Assembly: GCF_009557455.1 (NCBI RefSeq) | Contig: NZ_CP045651.1 | Span: 2,728,001-2,792,000, forward strand | Length of the DNA: 64,000 bases | Reading direction: 5' to 3' | From: Alistipes sp. dk3624 | Lineage (GTDB): Bacteria > Bacteroidota > Bacteroidia > Bacteroidales > Rikenellaceae | Part shown: piece after piece, positions 42,535 to 52,017 of the stretch | Layout: every line of letters begins with the position of its first letter | How positions within the stretch are numbered: position 1 is the first letter of the stretch | Position numbers and translations under genes: made by a program | The notes under the pieces: model-generated | The model's database searches: none | What the model was told of the DNA's origin: nothing | What the model saw: the letters and a program-made list of their open reading frames with translations, nothing else

Positions 42535-44709
42535 TTATTTCACCAGGCGCATTTCTTCGATCAGGCCGGAGGCGCCGGCGTACCGGTCGATGATCCAGAG
42601 AACGAAGCGGATATCGACGCAGACGGTCCTCGCATATTCGGGATGGAAATAGATGTCGCCGGACATCGATTCGCGGTTGCCGTCGAAAGCCAGCCCTACG
42701 AGGTTGCCCCGGCCGTTGAGAACGGGGCTGCCCGAGTTCCCTCCGGTGATGTCGTTATTGGTGATGAAGTCCGTGTAAAGGACTCCCTTTTCGCCCCATC
42801 TGCCCCAGTCTTTGGCCCGGATCAGCGAGAACATCTTGTCGTCCACCCGAAATTCGAAATCTTCCGGGTCGTTTTTTTCGAGGTATCCGTCTACCGTCGT
42901 GCGGAAGTCGTATTTTACCGCGTCGTACGGGCTGATCGACTCTACGTTGCCGAACGTGATCCGCATCGTGGAGTTGGCGTCCGGGTATTGCGGGAGCCCT
43001 TTCGATTCCCGCATCCGGTACAGCGCTTTGGCGTACAGGGATTCGGTTTTGTCGACGTCGGTTTCCGCCTCTTCTTCGGCGTTGCGGACTCCGTCGCTGA
43101 ACGTCATCGTCGAAACCGAAGCGGCGAGAGCTACCAGCGGATCTTGCATGATCTGGTCGGCCGTGCGCGGGGTTTCGAAGTATTCGCAGAGTTTTTCGAG
43201 GGTGGCGCACGCGCTGTTACGGAACGCGTAGTCGGCGATCGCTTCGGCATTGCCGTCGTAGCGGGTATAAACCTGTTGCAGATAGTCGCCCCACATCTGC
43301 GGCGGTACGTTGTCCGTGAATAGTTTCAGCATGGCGGCGAAAATCTCCTGATCGGTGGCCGGATCGTAGGCCGCGTACATTTTTTTCGTCAGGTTCAGCG
43401 CGTAGGCGAACGCTTTGTCTGTGACCCGCACGCTGTCGATCTTCTCTTTCCGCATCCGGTTGACCATCGACGCTACTCGGAAACCGGTCATCAGCGCGTC
43501 GCTCGGGCTGATCCAGGCCTCCTGGAAGTAGTTTTTCCGGCGGACGGCCTCCGCACGGGCCGCATACCCTTTTTTCAGGTCGGCCAGAACGCGGCCGTAT
43601 TCGGTCTGCCGTTCGGGCGTTTCCGCGATCCACCGTTGCAGTTCGGTTTCTTCCGCTTCGCGGATGCCGGCGACGTCGTAACGACGCAGGCAGATGTTCT
43701 CCCAGGTCGCGTAATCGGCGTAATTGCTGAGGTTGAAATATTTGTCGCTGTACAACAGGCGTACTTTCGGATCGGCTTCCATGTGCTTTTTGATGATCTC
43801 CATCCGCTCGTGCCGCGCCCGGATCACGACCGGGTTGACGACCTGCTGTTTTTCGGCGACGGCGAACGACGACATGTACCGGTTGGTACGTCCCGGGAAG
43901 CCCAGCACCATCGTATAGTCTCCTTCGTGGACGCCGCCCGTCGATATGTCGAGCACTTTCGCCGGTTTGATCGGAACGTTGTCTTTCGAATACGGGGCGG
44001 GCTTTCCGTCTTTGTCGCCGTATACGCGGTATAGGGCGAAATCGCCTTTGTGCTGCGGCCATCCCCAGTTGTCCTGGTTGCCTCCGAACGCTCCGATCTT
44101 TTCGGGCGGAGCCCCGACGAGCCGGACGTCCTTATAGACTTCGTAATAGAACAGCAGGTATTTTTCCCCGCGCCACATCGAAGCGCAGGAGACTTCGTAG
44201 GGAGTGTCCTTCCCGTATTTCTTTTCGATTGCGCCGTATATCTTCCGGGTGCCGAATACGCCGAATTTTCCTTCCCGGATCATGCTGTCGCGCATTTCCA
44301 TCGCTTCGTCGGTAACGTCGGCGATCCGGCGCAGGAACATCACCGTTTTGCCTTTGACCGGGAGTTCGTCCTGTTCGGTCGCCGCCCAGAATCCGTTTTC
44401 AAGGTAGTTGTTTTCCGGGGTGCTCAGATCGTGTATGTCGCCGTAAGCTACGTGGTGGTTCGTGATGACCAGGCCCCGGTCGGAAATCACGCTTCCGGTT
44501 CCCATCCCGTAGTCCACCGCTACGATCGCGCCGCTGAGTGCGGTACCCCGCTCGTTGTAGATCTCGCCCGGTTTCAGCTTCAATCCCTTTTTTTTCATTT
44601 GGGGATAGATCGAACTTTCGAACAGGTTCACCAGCCACATCCCTTCGTCGGCCATGGCCGACGCGGGAGCCAGCAGCGCCAACAGGGCGTAAATCAAGAT
44701 TTTTTTCAT
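42535..44709 (-). CDS. S46-family dipeptidyl-peptidase, DPP7-like
   Basis: 724 residues with a signal peptide (MKKILIYALLALLAPASAMA). The trypsin-like core has the catalytic His at H85 (ITNHHVAYGD) and Ser at S659 (GGNSGSPV). The residue 18 positions after the Ser is Gly (AFDGN); in this family Gly there marks DPP7 and Arg marks DPP11, so preference for hydrophobic rather than acidic P1 residues is inferred. It releases dipeptides from oligopeptides in the periplasm, feeding amino-acid fermentation. Confidence 0.93.
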   Translation of the reverse strand: MKKILIYALLALLAPASAMADEGMWLVNLFESSIYPQMKKKGLKLKPGEIYNERGTALSGAIVAVDYGMGTGSVISDRGLVITNHHVAYGDIHDLSTPENNYLENGFWAATEQDELPVKGKTVMFLRRIADVTDEAMEMRDSMIREGKFGVFGTRKIYGAIEKKYGKDTPYEVSCASMWRGEKYLLFYYEVYKDVRLVGAPPEKIGAFGGNQDNWGWPQHKGDFALYRVYGDKDGKPAPYSKDNVPIKPAKVLDISTGGVHEGDYTMVLGFPGRTNRYMSSFAVAEKQQVVNPVVIRARHERMEIIKKHMEADPKVRLLYSDKYFNLSNYADYATWENICLRRYDVAGIREAEETELQRWIAETPERQTEYGRVLADLKKGYAARAEAVRRKNYFQEAWISPSDALMTGFRVASMVNRMRKEKIDSVRVTDKAFAYALNLTKKMYAAYDPATDQEIFAAMLKLFTDNVPPQMWGDYLQQVYTRYDGNAEAIADYAFRNSACATLEKLCEYFETPRTADQIMQDPLVALAASVSTMTFSDGVRNAEEEAETDVDKTESLYAKALYRMRESKGLPQYPDANSTMRITFGNVESISPYDAVKYDFRTTVDGYLEKNDPEDFEFRVDDKMFSLIRAKDWGRWGEKGVLYTDFITNNDITGGNSGSPVLNGRGNLVGLAFDGNRESMSGDIYFHPEYARTVCVDIRFVLWIIDRYAGASGLIEEMRLVK

Positions 44710-44728
44710 CGGTTTTCTCTATTTTTAA

Positions 44729-44756
44729 ACGGGAGAGTCTGCGAAGACTCTCCCGT
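44729..44756 (-). terminator. Hairpin after the NapH-like gene
   Basis: Perfect 12-bp stem (44729-44740 with 44745-44756) and 4-nt loop, between two minus-strand genes; only a weak T-rich stretch follows. Confidence 0.6.
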
Positions 44757-44765
44757 CCGTATCGG

Positions 44766-46748
44766 TTACTCGGCCGGAGCTCCGGGAGATTCCGGAACTG
44801 TACGCCCTTCGTTTTTGAACTTGAGTTTGGGTTCCTCCTCCTTTGTCGAACCGTCCGTGTATTTGATCGTCCATTTCGGAGCGTTGAAAAGTTCGGTCCA
44901 GATTTTGACGTCGTCCCACATTCCGGTAACGTAAGTGATTCGCAGTACGGGGGTGGTGTCTTTCAGTTGCACGTCGATGCGCAGGATGCCTTCCTGCGTC
45001 GAAAGGAAACTCTTGAAATAAGGAAATCCCTTTTTAATCAGCGTTTTTTCGATCGCCGGGTATTCGACTTCGTAAACCGCCGTTTCGTAATTCCGGCCGT
45101 CGAGTTTTTTCATATTGTCGAGGAACTTGCCCGACATCGCCGCCGTAGGCTTGAACATCAGCTCGACGAATTCACGACTCGAAATCCGGTCTCCGTTGCG
45201 TTCGTACGAAACGAGTTTGTAGTCCACCGGGAACCAACGCACTTTGCCGCCCGCCGCAAGCATGTGCGTCTGTTCGACTTCGATCGAGTCTTTCAACAGT
45301 TTTTCGGAAAGTTCGGCCGACGGGTCGGCGTAAAGTTTTACGGTCACCGGGCACGAATATTCGGCGTCGAAGCCGTAAATCCCCGGGATCTGTTTCAGGA
45401 TATTCCCGAAATAGACCATATCCATCCGGTCGAACAGCTTGTCGACCCCGAGGGTCAATACCTCTACCGAATCGACCTGCGGTTCGGGATTCGAGAATTT
45501 CATGATGGTTGGGATGAAAATGACCTCGCGTATTTTGTCTTCGTTGGTCTGGGCCGGGTCGTACGAGATTACTACCGCATGGCGCTTGACGAATGTTTTG
45601 ACGCCGTACACACCGGGCACTTTCTGCATTTTGGCGGAGAAGGCCTTCGAACTGCCGTAACATTTGATCGAGGTGAGCCCTTCCATTTCGAATGTCTTCA
45701 TCTCTCCGACCTGTTCGGTATTGCCCCACCGTTCGTCGATCGTAGGCAATTCCCACTGGTTCCCCAGGATCAGCGCGAGTACGAACAGTACGATCGTCAG
45801 TATGCCGGGCAACCAGCGCAGCGACTTTTTGCCGCCGACCTGCAGGGAGCCTTTCGGACAACTCGATACGCAATCGCCGCACAGCGTGCAGTCGATGTGC
45901 CGGACGGTTTTCAGCTCCTTCAGATCGATGTGATAGGGACATTTTTTCGTACAGGAGCCGCAGCCGTTGCAGCTCTCCGCGTCGCGGACGATGCGCAGCA
46001 ACGGGAATACTTTGCTACGCAGGTAGATCATTTCGTACAGGTAGCCGATCAAGCAGGCTGCGCCCAGCGCCCATACCCATGCCGACGGAAGCCCGGCCCA
46101 TCCGAGCAGCCAGAACAGCAGGAGGAGCCCCACGAACGTGATCGTGAATTTGAAAATATTGCTCAGCGCTCCGAGCGGGCAGATGTATTTGCACCAGAAC
46201 ATTTTGATGAAGAAACTGCCGAGGAACAGCAGCACGATCGAGATGCTGGTCATCCAGGCCGTGATTTCACCCTTGAAACCGGTCGCCATTGCGTAGTAAG
46301 GGTCGAAATTCTTGCAGAACAACTCGCTCGAAGAGACCGACATGTAGAATACCACGAACAGCAATCCGTATTTGACGATCCGCAATCCCCGATCGGCGAT
46401 GCCGCCCGGTTTCAGGTCGAAGTTCATTTTCAGCTTGCGGCCGCCTTTGCCGAGGTATTCCCCGATTGTCCCCAGCGGACACAGATAACCGCAGAATAGC
46501 TTGCTGAACAGGATGACGCCCACGGCCAGTACGACTCCCATCATGATCTGCGCCATCGACATGCTGCATGCCAGCGAATTGTTATGCAGGTAACTGCCGA
46601 TAGCCTGCAAGCCTCCGAACGGGCAGTAGGCTTCCGGATCGGCGCGTTGTTCTCCGAAAAAGATCCCATAGAGAATAAATGCCACGATCGCCAGCAGCGT
46701 GCCGCCTTGCAGCGAAAGTTTCAGCCAGTTGCGTTTTTTTGATTTCAT
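44766..46748 (-). CDS. NapH/CcoG-like membrane ferredoxin with C-terminal HMA-like domains
   Basis: 660 residues. The first ~280 contain about five membrane segments and the CxxxCP motifs CGYLCPLG and CKYICPLG of NapH-type proteins. Two 4Fe-4S sites follow (CNGCGSCTKKCP, CTLCGDCVSSCP), then another membrane segment (~308-328). The remaining ~330 residues are unusual: at least two segments look like heavy-metal-associated folds without the CxxC pair (IKCYGSSKAFSAKMQKVPGV; VDSVEVLTLGVDKLFDRM). It probably passes electrons across or along the membrane; the partner is unknown. A minus-strand promoter lies at 46790-46820 (TTG, 20 bp, TATGTTTG). Confidence 0.82.
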   Translation of the reverse strand: MKSKKRNWLKLSLQGGTLLAIVAFILYGIFFGEQRADPEAYCPFGGLQAIGSYLHNNSLACSMSMAQIMMGVVLAVGVILFSKLFCGYLCPLGTIGEYLGKGGRKLKMNFDLKPGGIADRGLRIVKYGLLFVVFYMSVSSSELFCKNFDPYYAMATGFKGEITAWMTSISIVLLFLGSFFIKMFWCKYICPLGALSNIFKFTITFVGLLLLFWLLGWAGLPSAWVWALGAACLIGYLYEMIYLRSKVFPLLRIVRDAESCNGCGSCTKKCPYHIDLKELKTVRHIDCTLCGDCVSSCPKGSLQVGGKKSLRWLPGILTIVLFVLALILGNQWELPTIDERWGNTEQVGEMKTFEMEGLTSIKCYGSSKAFSAKMQKVPGVYGVKTFVKRHAVVISYDPAQTNEDKIREVIFIPTIMKFSNPEPQVDSVEVLTLGVDKLFDRMDMVYFGNILKQIPGIYGFDAEYSCPVTVKLYADPSAELSEKLLKDSIEVEQTHMLAAGGKVRWFPVDYKLVSYERNGDRISSREFVELMFKPTAAMSGKFLDNMKKLDGRNYETAVYEVEYPAIEKTLIKKGFPYFKSFLSTQEGILRIDVQLKDTTPVLRITYVTGMWDDVKIWTELFNAPKWTIKYTDGSTKEEEPKLKFKNEGRTVPESPGAPAE

Positions 46749-46789
46749 TGATCGAATTTATTAGAATATAAAAAGTGCAATCCCTGCCA

Positions 46790-46820
46790 CAAACATAAAG
46801 ATTCTTGCGAAGAATTACAA
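46790..46820 (-). promoter_or_regulatory. Promoter of the NapH-like gene
   Basis: Minus strand: TTG at 46818-46820, 20-bp spacer, TATGTTTG at 46790-46797; the ATG lies at 46748. Confidence 0.6.
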
Positions 46821-46873
46821 CGGAAGCGTTATGAATCGCCGTAAAAACGCCCTTTTCCGGTCCGACCGGGGGA

Positions 46874-47743
46874 TCAGTAGGCGGCGAGATCGATCTTCGT
46901 CGGCTGCCAGCGTCCGCCCGTCAGTTGCATGACCGTATCGATGCCGGCTTCTTGCAGTGCAGCGAGCGCTTCCCGGCGGCCGCTGTCGATCGTTTGGGGC
47001 AGGTGGGCGTCCGAATTGACGAGCACGGGAATGCGCAACTCCCGCAGCAGCCGGAAGTGCGATCTGTTCGGGAAAAATACGCCGCCGGCGCCGGCATGGT
47101 ATTTTTTCGTGTTGATTTCGACCATTGCGCCGTGCCGCGCGATCGTTTCGAAATATTCCCTGATTTTCTGCCGGTACCATGGCTGTTCCGCAATGTCGGG
47201 CTGGCATCGGGAGGCATTGTAGACGATCTTGTCGGCATGTCCCACGAAGTCGAATCCTCCGGTCGAGACCATCCGCATCAGTTTGTCGAAATAGTCCGTA
47301 ACCAGCTTGCGCAGGTCGTCGCCGAAATGAAGGCGCAGGTTTTCTGCAAACGTCTCCGCGTCGGTGTCTATATCGACATATTTCCCACGGGACTCGATCA
47401 GGTGCACCGATCCGATCCGGTAGTCCAGCGGCAGTTTCTGAAAGTAGTCCGAAGCCGGATTGCTCTGTTCGTTCAGGTAGTCGATTTCGAGTCCGGCGTA
47501 CAGTTCGATCCGATCCGCGTATGCGGCTTTCAGCCGGTCGATTTCCGCAAGGTAGGCCGCCATCCGTTCCGCTTCCAGCGTCCAGCGGGCCGGGAAAGGG
47601 AGCGGTGCGTGCGACGAGATTCCGTAAGCGGCGAATCCTTGCCGCACGGCCTCCTCGACGAAATCCTCCATCGGAGCTTTCCCGTCGCAGAACGAGCAAT
47701 GGCTGTGGTAGTTGGTGCGGTTGTTCGGTCTGTCGGTAGTCAT
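46874..47743 (-). CDS. hisK: Histidinol-phosphatase (PHP family)
   Basis: 289 residues with the PHP metal motifs in order: NYHSHCSFCDG, GISSHAP, AGLEIDY, GSVHLIE, FVGHADK and NSDAH. It hydrolyses histidinol phosphate in histidine synthesis. It starts 7 bp after the outer-membrane protein gene, so the two appear co-transcribed although the functions do not obviously match. Confidence 0.92.
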   Translation of the reverse strand: MTTDRPNNRTNYHSHCSFCDGKAPMEDFVEEAVRQGFAAYGISSHAPLPFPARWTLEAERMAAYLAEIDRLKAAYADRIELYAGLEIDYLNEQSNPASDYFQKLPLDYRIGSVHLIESRGKYVDIDTDAETFAENLRLHFGDDLRKLVTDYFDKLMRMVSTGGFDFVGHADKIVYNASRCQPDIAEQPWYRQKIREYFETIARHGAMVEINTKKYHAGAGGVFFPNRSHFRLLRELRIPVLVNSDAHLPQTIDSGRREALAALQEAGIDTVMQLTGGRWQPTKIDLAAY

Positions 47744-47750
47744 GTGCGGA

Positions 47751-48818
47751 TTACTGTTTTTGTTTGAAAAGGCGGCGCTGTCCGAGGTTTACCGAGAAAA
47801 GCACTTTTTGCTGCCAACCCCATTTCCTGCCGTCGTAATGGTGCACCGATGCCACGCGCAACTTCATGATTTCGGTATGTACCGGCTGCCAGTAGATTTC
47901 CAGCCGGTCGTAGATGTTATGCCGGGTGCGGTACCACGGCTCGCCCCAATAGAGTCCCGGGCCGTAATCGAGCGACGGGTCGGCCATGTAGTAGGGCATC
48001 AGATCCTTGCCGGCGTACAGCGTGTTGAAGATCCCGAAATTCCATTTCTGCACTTTCAGCTCGATCTGTACGCCGCCGGGCGTGACGTAGTCGCCGACGT
48101 ATTTGCGGTCGTTCTGGAACGCCTGGAGCCACCCGGCTTGCAGCGACAGTTCCTGCATACCCGTTTTTCCGCTCAGGTCGATCCCTACGTGCGGATGCAG
48201 CAGTACGTTGTCCACTACGCCGTCGTCGAGGTAGGTGCCCGCATGGTGGTACATCGACAGGTGGTAACCGGCATAGAAAAGCCCGTGGCGGATGCGGCCT
48301 GCCGAGAAAAGTAGGAATTTTTCGCGTTTTTCGTTAGTTATCATGCTGTTCCAGTCGCATCCGAATTCGACGTAACCCTTTTCGCCGACGTATTGCAGCA
48401 GCAATCCGGTCAGATTCGGGTCGTAATATTTCACCGAATCGCTGAAAAAGGCGCTGGGGTAGTCCCCGATCACTTTACGGCGCGGAACCACGCCGGCGAA
48501 CGCCTTGAATTTCGGGGCGTTGTATTGGTAGTAGCCGAAAATCTCGTTATCGGTCTGGAACGGTTTCGCTCCGAAGTTCGCCAGCAGATCGATCCCCATC
48601 ATCAGCGAATGACGTTCCGCCCACCGGATACCCAGTTCGGGTGCGATGCGGGCTCCGAATAGCGTTTGCGGCCAGTTGATTTCGCTTTTGTATTCGCGGT
48701 TGTCGAAAAAGAAGTCGAACGACGCTCCCCATACCACTTCCTGGGCCATGGATTTGGGTGCGGTCAGCAACAGGGCGGCCAGAGCCGTCATCAGTAATCT
48801 GAGTGTAGATTTGATCAT
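47751..48818 (-). CDS. Outer-membrane beta-barrel protein, function unknown
   Basis: 355 residues with a signal peptide (MIKSTLRLLMTALAALLLTAPKSMAQ) and alternating aromatic/polar strands throughout (YVEFGCDWNSMI, GLFYAGYHLSMYHHAG, ELSLQAGWLQAF), ending in a strand-like KVLFSVNL. I do not recognise the family. A TATATTTG -7 match is at 48869-48876 on the minus strand. Confidence 0.75.
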   Translation of the reverse strand: MIKSTLRLLMTALAALLLTAPKSMAQEVVWGASFDFFFDNREYKSEINWPQTLFGARIAPELGIRWAERHSLMMGIDLLANFGAKPFQTDNEIFGYYQYNAPKFKAFAGVVPRRKVIGDYPSAFFSDSVKYYDPNLTGLLLQYVGEKGYVEFGCDWNSMITNEKREKFLLFSAGRIRHGLFYAGYHLSMYHHAGTYLDDGVVDNVLLHPHVGIDLSGKTGMQELSLQAGWLQAFQNDRKYVGDYVTPGGVQIELKVQKWNFGIFNTLYAGKDLMPYYMADPSLDYGPGLYWGEPWYRTRHNIYDRLEIYWQPVHTEIMKLRVASVHHYDGRKWGWQQKVLFSVNLGQRRLFKQKQ

Positions 48819-49006
48819 CGGGTTATTGTTTTTAGTGGATTTTATCGTCGTTTGAAAACCGAATTCTGCAAATATACGGGATAATCCCGAAGAACGAATC
48901 GTGTCGACGGGTAAATTGTTGTGAAGCGTCTGCCGGAACGTTCTGTGCGGGGATTGAAAAATCCGGAAGGACGTTCGTGTCGCGCAAGGAATTATGGATT
49001 TCGTTT

Positions 49007-49038
49007 TTTGGAGAAGTTAAATAAAAATTCTACTTTTG
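49007..49038 (+). promoter_or_regulatory. Promoter of tRNA-Arg
   Basis: TTTG (49007-49010), 20 bp, TACTTTTG (49031-49038); the tRNA starts 14 bp later. Confidence 0.7.
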
Positions 49039-49051
49039 GGGCGGAAAATCC

Positions 49052-49125
49052 GGTTCCGTAGCTCAGTTGGATAGAGCAACAGCCTTCTAAGCTGTGGGTC
49101 GCGCGTTCGAACCGCGCCGGAATCA
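49052..49125 (+). tRNA. tRNA-Arg(UCU)
   Basis: 74 nt folding into a full cloverleaf: acceptor stem GGTTCCG/CGGAATC with one G-U pair, D-arm GCTC-N-GAGC, anticodon stem ACAGC/GCTGT with loop CTTCTAA (anticodon TCT at 49086-49088, reading AGA), and T-arm GCGCG-TTCGAAC-CGCGC. Discriminator base A; CCA is not encoded. A strong terminator follows. Confidence 0.97.
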
Positions 49126-49137
49126 CCGAGTTAATTG

Positions 49138-49169
49138 ACGGGTTGCAGTGGAACTGCAACCCGTTTTTT
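49138..49169 (+). terminator. Terminator of tRNA-Arg
   Basis: 12-bp perfect stem (49138-49149 with 49153-49164), 3-nt loop and TTTTT directly after. The gap 49170-49411 otherwise contains only the next promoter. Confidence 0.9.
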
Positions 49170-49360
49170 ATGAATACGCGTACGATTTTCACGCGATTTT
49201 CCGATTCTTCGTTTTTTTCAAAAAACGGTTTATTCCGGCCGGATGTCCGGTTCGGCAATGTTGCGCCGAGGGGCACACTCCGGGCGATGCAGTGCTGGAA
49301 ATCAATACGGAATCCCGATATTCAGGTATGCCGTCCGGTTTTTTTACTGGATATTGGGGA

Positions 49361-49391
49361 TTGTCGTCTCTTTGCGGGCGCTCTAATTTTG
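49361..49391 (+). promoter_or_regulatory. Promoter of the imelysin/di-heme operon
   Basis: TTG (49361-49363), 20 bp, TAATTTTG (49384-49391). The first start codon at 49412 leaves a short leader. No Fur-box-like palindrome was recognised by eye. Confidence 0.65.
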
Positions 49392-49411
49392 CAGCGATTA
49401 AAAAGCTGTAA

Positions 49412-50710
49412 ATGAAAAACATCTATCCCATTCTTATTTTATCTGTTTGTTGCAGCGTTTGGGCGCGCCCGGTATGCTCGCAAAAACTTACGGCCGATTC
49501 GGCAGCCCGTAAAACGCCGTTCGAGTGGAACTTCAAAAAGTATCGTGTCGGCGGATACGGGGAAATCTTGTTCCAATACATGACTTACGGAACGAACCGG
49601 TATACGAATCCGGTCGGGGCGACGCGGGACAACCGCGCCGAGGTGTCGTTGCCCCGGGCCGTCTTTGCATTCGATTATCACTTCGGCAAAGGGTGGTACC
49701 TGGGTACCGAGGTTGAGTTCGAGCACGGCGGAACCGGTGCGACCAAGGAAATCGAGTACAATAAAGAGGGCGGCGAGATCGAAACCGAGATCGAAAAAGG
49801 CGGTGAAGTGGCTCTGGAACAGCTCCATATCACGAAACATTTTTCGAATGCGTTCAACCTGCGGATCGGCCATATGATCGTACCGGTGGGGTTGACGAAC
49901 TCGCACCATGAGCCGACTCTCTTTTTTGGGACGGTGCGGCCCGAGAGCGAAACTTCGTTGCTGCCATCGACTTGGCACGAGACCGGCGTTTCCGTACTCG
50001 GTTATCTGGGGGACTTCCGTTACGAGGTGATGCTCGTCAGCGGACTCGACCCGAACGGTTTCTCGTCGGAGAATTGGGTCGGAAGCGGACGGCAGAAGAT
50101 TTTCGAGATTTCGAAAATGACCAATCCGGCCGTTGCGGCGCGGGTCGAATATTCCGGCGTGCGCAACCTCCGGCTGGCCGTGTCGGGTTACTGCGGCAAT
50201 ACGGCGAAAAACTCGTCGAAACCTTATGCGATGACCGGCGTGAAAGGAACGGTGGCGATCGGTTCGTTCGATGCGCAGTACGTGGGACGCAACCTGATCG
50301 CGCGGGGTAATTTCCTGTACGGAACCGTTTCGGATTCCAAGGCGATTTACGATATCAACCGCAAGTATTTCAATAGCACGGGTTATCCGATCACGCCGTT
50401 CGGTAAGGCTGCCATGGCTTACGGCGCCGAGGTCGGATACGACGTGCTCTCTTTTGCCCGCACGAACAACCGCCTGTTTCCTTTCGTGCGTTACGAATAC
50501 TACAATACCGGTCAGAAGATCGAGCGGGGAGCGCAGGAGTTGCCGCGTTACAAACGCGATGTGTTTACCGTAGGGCTCAACTATTTTCCGATTCGCGACT
50601 TGGTCATCAAATTCGACTACTCGTACCGCCGGATCGGCGGCGACCGGTACAACAGCGAAGATACGTTTGGTCTGACGGTGGCTTATTCAGGGTGGTTTTG
50701 CTCCAAATAA
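49412..50710 (+). CDS. OprO/OprP-like outer-membrane porin (first)
   Basis: 432 residues with a signal peptide ending near residue 23. The barrel pattern is clear (RVGGYGEILFQYMTYG, WYLGTEVEFEHGG, FNLRIGHMIVPVGLTN), as in phosphate-selective or related specific porins. First gene of a seven-gene plus-strand operon with imelysin and a di-heme protein, so it probably admits a substrate for that system. The specific solute is unknown. Confidence 0.85.
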   Translation: MKNIYPILILSVCCSVWARPVCSQKLTADSAARKTPFEWNFKKYRVGGYGEILFQYMTYGTNRYTNPVGATRDNRAEVSLPRAVFAFDYHFGKGWYLGTEVEFEHGGTGATKEIEYNKEGGEIETEIEKGGEVALEQLHITKHFSNAFNLRIGHMIVPVGLTNSHHEPTLFFGTVRPESETSLLPSTWHETGVSVLGYLGDFRYEVMLVSGLDPNGFSSENWVGSGRQKIFEISKMTNPAVAARVEYSGVRNLRLAVSGYCGNTAKNSSKPYAMTGVKGTVAIGSFDAQYVGRNLIARGNFLYGTVSDSKAIYDINRKYFNSTGYPITPFGKAAMAYGAEVGYDVLSFARTNNRLFPFVRYEYYNTGQKIERGAQELPRYKRDVFTVGLNYFPIRDLVIKFDYSYRRIGGDRYNSEDTFGLTVAYSGWFCSK

Positions 50711-50741
50711 ATGAATATCAAACTTCTAATTTTAAATAATC

Positions 50742-51980
50742 ATGTACGGAATGAAAACGAAATGGATGGGTGCGGCTTTGCTGGCCGCACTGATCGGAGC
50801 GACGGGATGCAGTAAAAATGAAGACGGCGGCGACGGTGGCGACGGTGGCGGAGGCAGTAACGCTTCCAAACTGGAGAGTTATGCGATGACGCCCGAGTGG
50901 ATCAACTACGCGACGGCCGTGTCGTCGGAACTGCTCGACGACTGTATCGGCCTGTGGGCTGCGTGGAACGGTCCGACGGGGATTCCGGACGAAGATTGGG
51001 AACGGATCGGCCGCGACTTTTTCAGCAAAAATACGGTTGTCGGCGCGAACGGTTACGCCGAGTACATGAGAACGGCCGATGCGGGCAACGCTAAATTCAC
51101 CAGCGGAGTCGATGCGATCCGGACGATTCTCGTCGACGGTTTCGCCAACATTTCGAACGAAGTCGGCTCCTCGAAGATCGGTAATCCGAACACGTTGGCC
51201 AAAGACGGCAAAACGGCGGAAGCCGTGTTGCAGGTTGAATCGTGGTATAGCTGGAACTCGATCACCGACTATTCGGACAACATCATCAGTATCAAAAACG
51301 GATACGCCGGCCGGATCGGCGCGATCGGGGACGCAGCCCATGCGAACAGCATTTCGGCCTATGTCAAGAGCCGGAATGCCGACTTGGACGCACGGATGAC
51401 CGCGGCGATCGACGGAGCTTACAATGCGATCAAAAGCATGCAGTCGCCTTTCCGTAACAACCTGACCGGAACGAAGGTGGATGCCGCGATCGAGGCTTGC
51501 GCCGATCTGACCGAACTGACCGAGGGCGAGCTGCTCGGCGCGTTCCGCGATGCGGGCGACTACGATTTTACATCGATACTGACCCAGTATGCCGACCAGG
51601 TCGTAACTCCCACCTACAAGGATATGAAGGAGAAAGCCTGGATGCTTTACAAGGCGATGCAAGCTCTGCAAGCCGACAATAAGAGCCAGGCCAAAGTCGA
51701 TGCCGCCTGTGCCGCCTGGCGTGCGATGCGCGTGCCCTGGGAACAGAGCGAAGCCGTGCTGTTCGGTCCCGCCGGCGAAGAGACGGGACTCGGATTCGAC
51801 CCGTCGATGGACAGTTGGCCGCTGGATCAGGAGGATATCGCTACGATCATAACCAACAAGAACCTGTCTACCGTAGAACAGTACATCGCGGCGATCGGCA
51901 GCGAGTCGGTTCGCGGATTCCACACGATCGAACTGCTTCTGTTCAAAGACGGGCAAAACAGGAAGGTACTCGCCGAGTAA
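50742..51980 (+). CDS. Imelysin-family (M75) lipoprotein
   Basis: 412 residues; lipobox IGATGC, followed by a Gly/Asp-rich linker and the imelysin fold. The conserved GxHxxE motif is GFHTIELLLF near the C-terminus. An internal start at 50751 (MKTKWMG) would give an equally good signal peptide. Imelysin-like proteins (ICMP, IrpA, EfeO relatives) are surface or periplasmic proteins tied to iron uptake; peptidase activity is doubtful. Next to a di-heme oxidoreductase, a pairing also known from other phyla. Confidence 0.9.
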   Translation: MYGMKTKWMGAALLAALIGATGCSKNEDGGDGGDGGGGSNASKLESYAMTPEWINYATAVSSELLDDCIGLWAAWNGPTGIPDEDWERIGRDFFSKNTVVGANGYAEYMRTADAGNAKFTSGVDAIRTILVDGFANISNEVGSSKIGNPNTLAKDGKTAEAVLQVESWYSWNSITDYSDNIISIKNGYAGRIGAIGDAAHANSISAYVKSRNADLDARMTAAIDGAYNAIKSMQSPFRNNLTGTKVDAAIEACADLTELTEGELLGAFRDAGDYDFTSILTQYADQVVTPTYKDMKEKAWMLYKAMQALQADNKSQAKVDAACAAWRAMRVPWEQSEAVLFGPAGEETGLGFDPSMDSWPLDQEDIATIITNKNLSTVEQYIAAIGSESVRGFHTIELLLFKDGQNRKVLAE

Positions 51981-52017
51981 TTCCGGAAGGGAACAGAACT
52001 TTTTCATACGCAAGGTT

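Noticed and set aside
44538-46499. 653-codon open frame opposite the NapH-like gene
   Set aside because: Antisense shadow; the minus strand carries two 4Fe-4S motifs and membrane segments.
49052-49411. Integration of mobile DNA at tRNA-Arg
   Set aside because: tRNA genes are common integration sites, but no repeat of the tRNA 3' end or integrase was found downstream; the following sequence is a terminator and an ordinary promoter.
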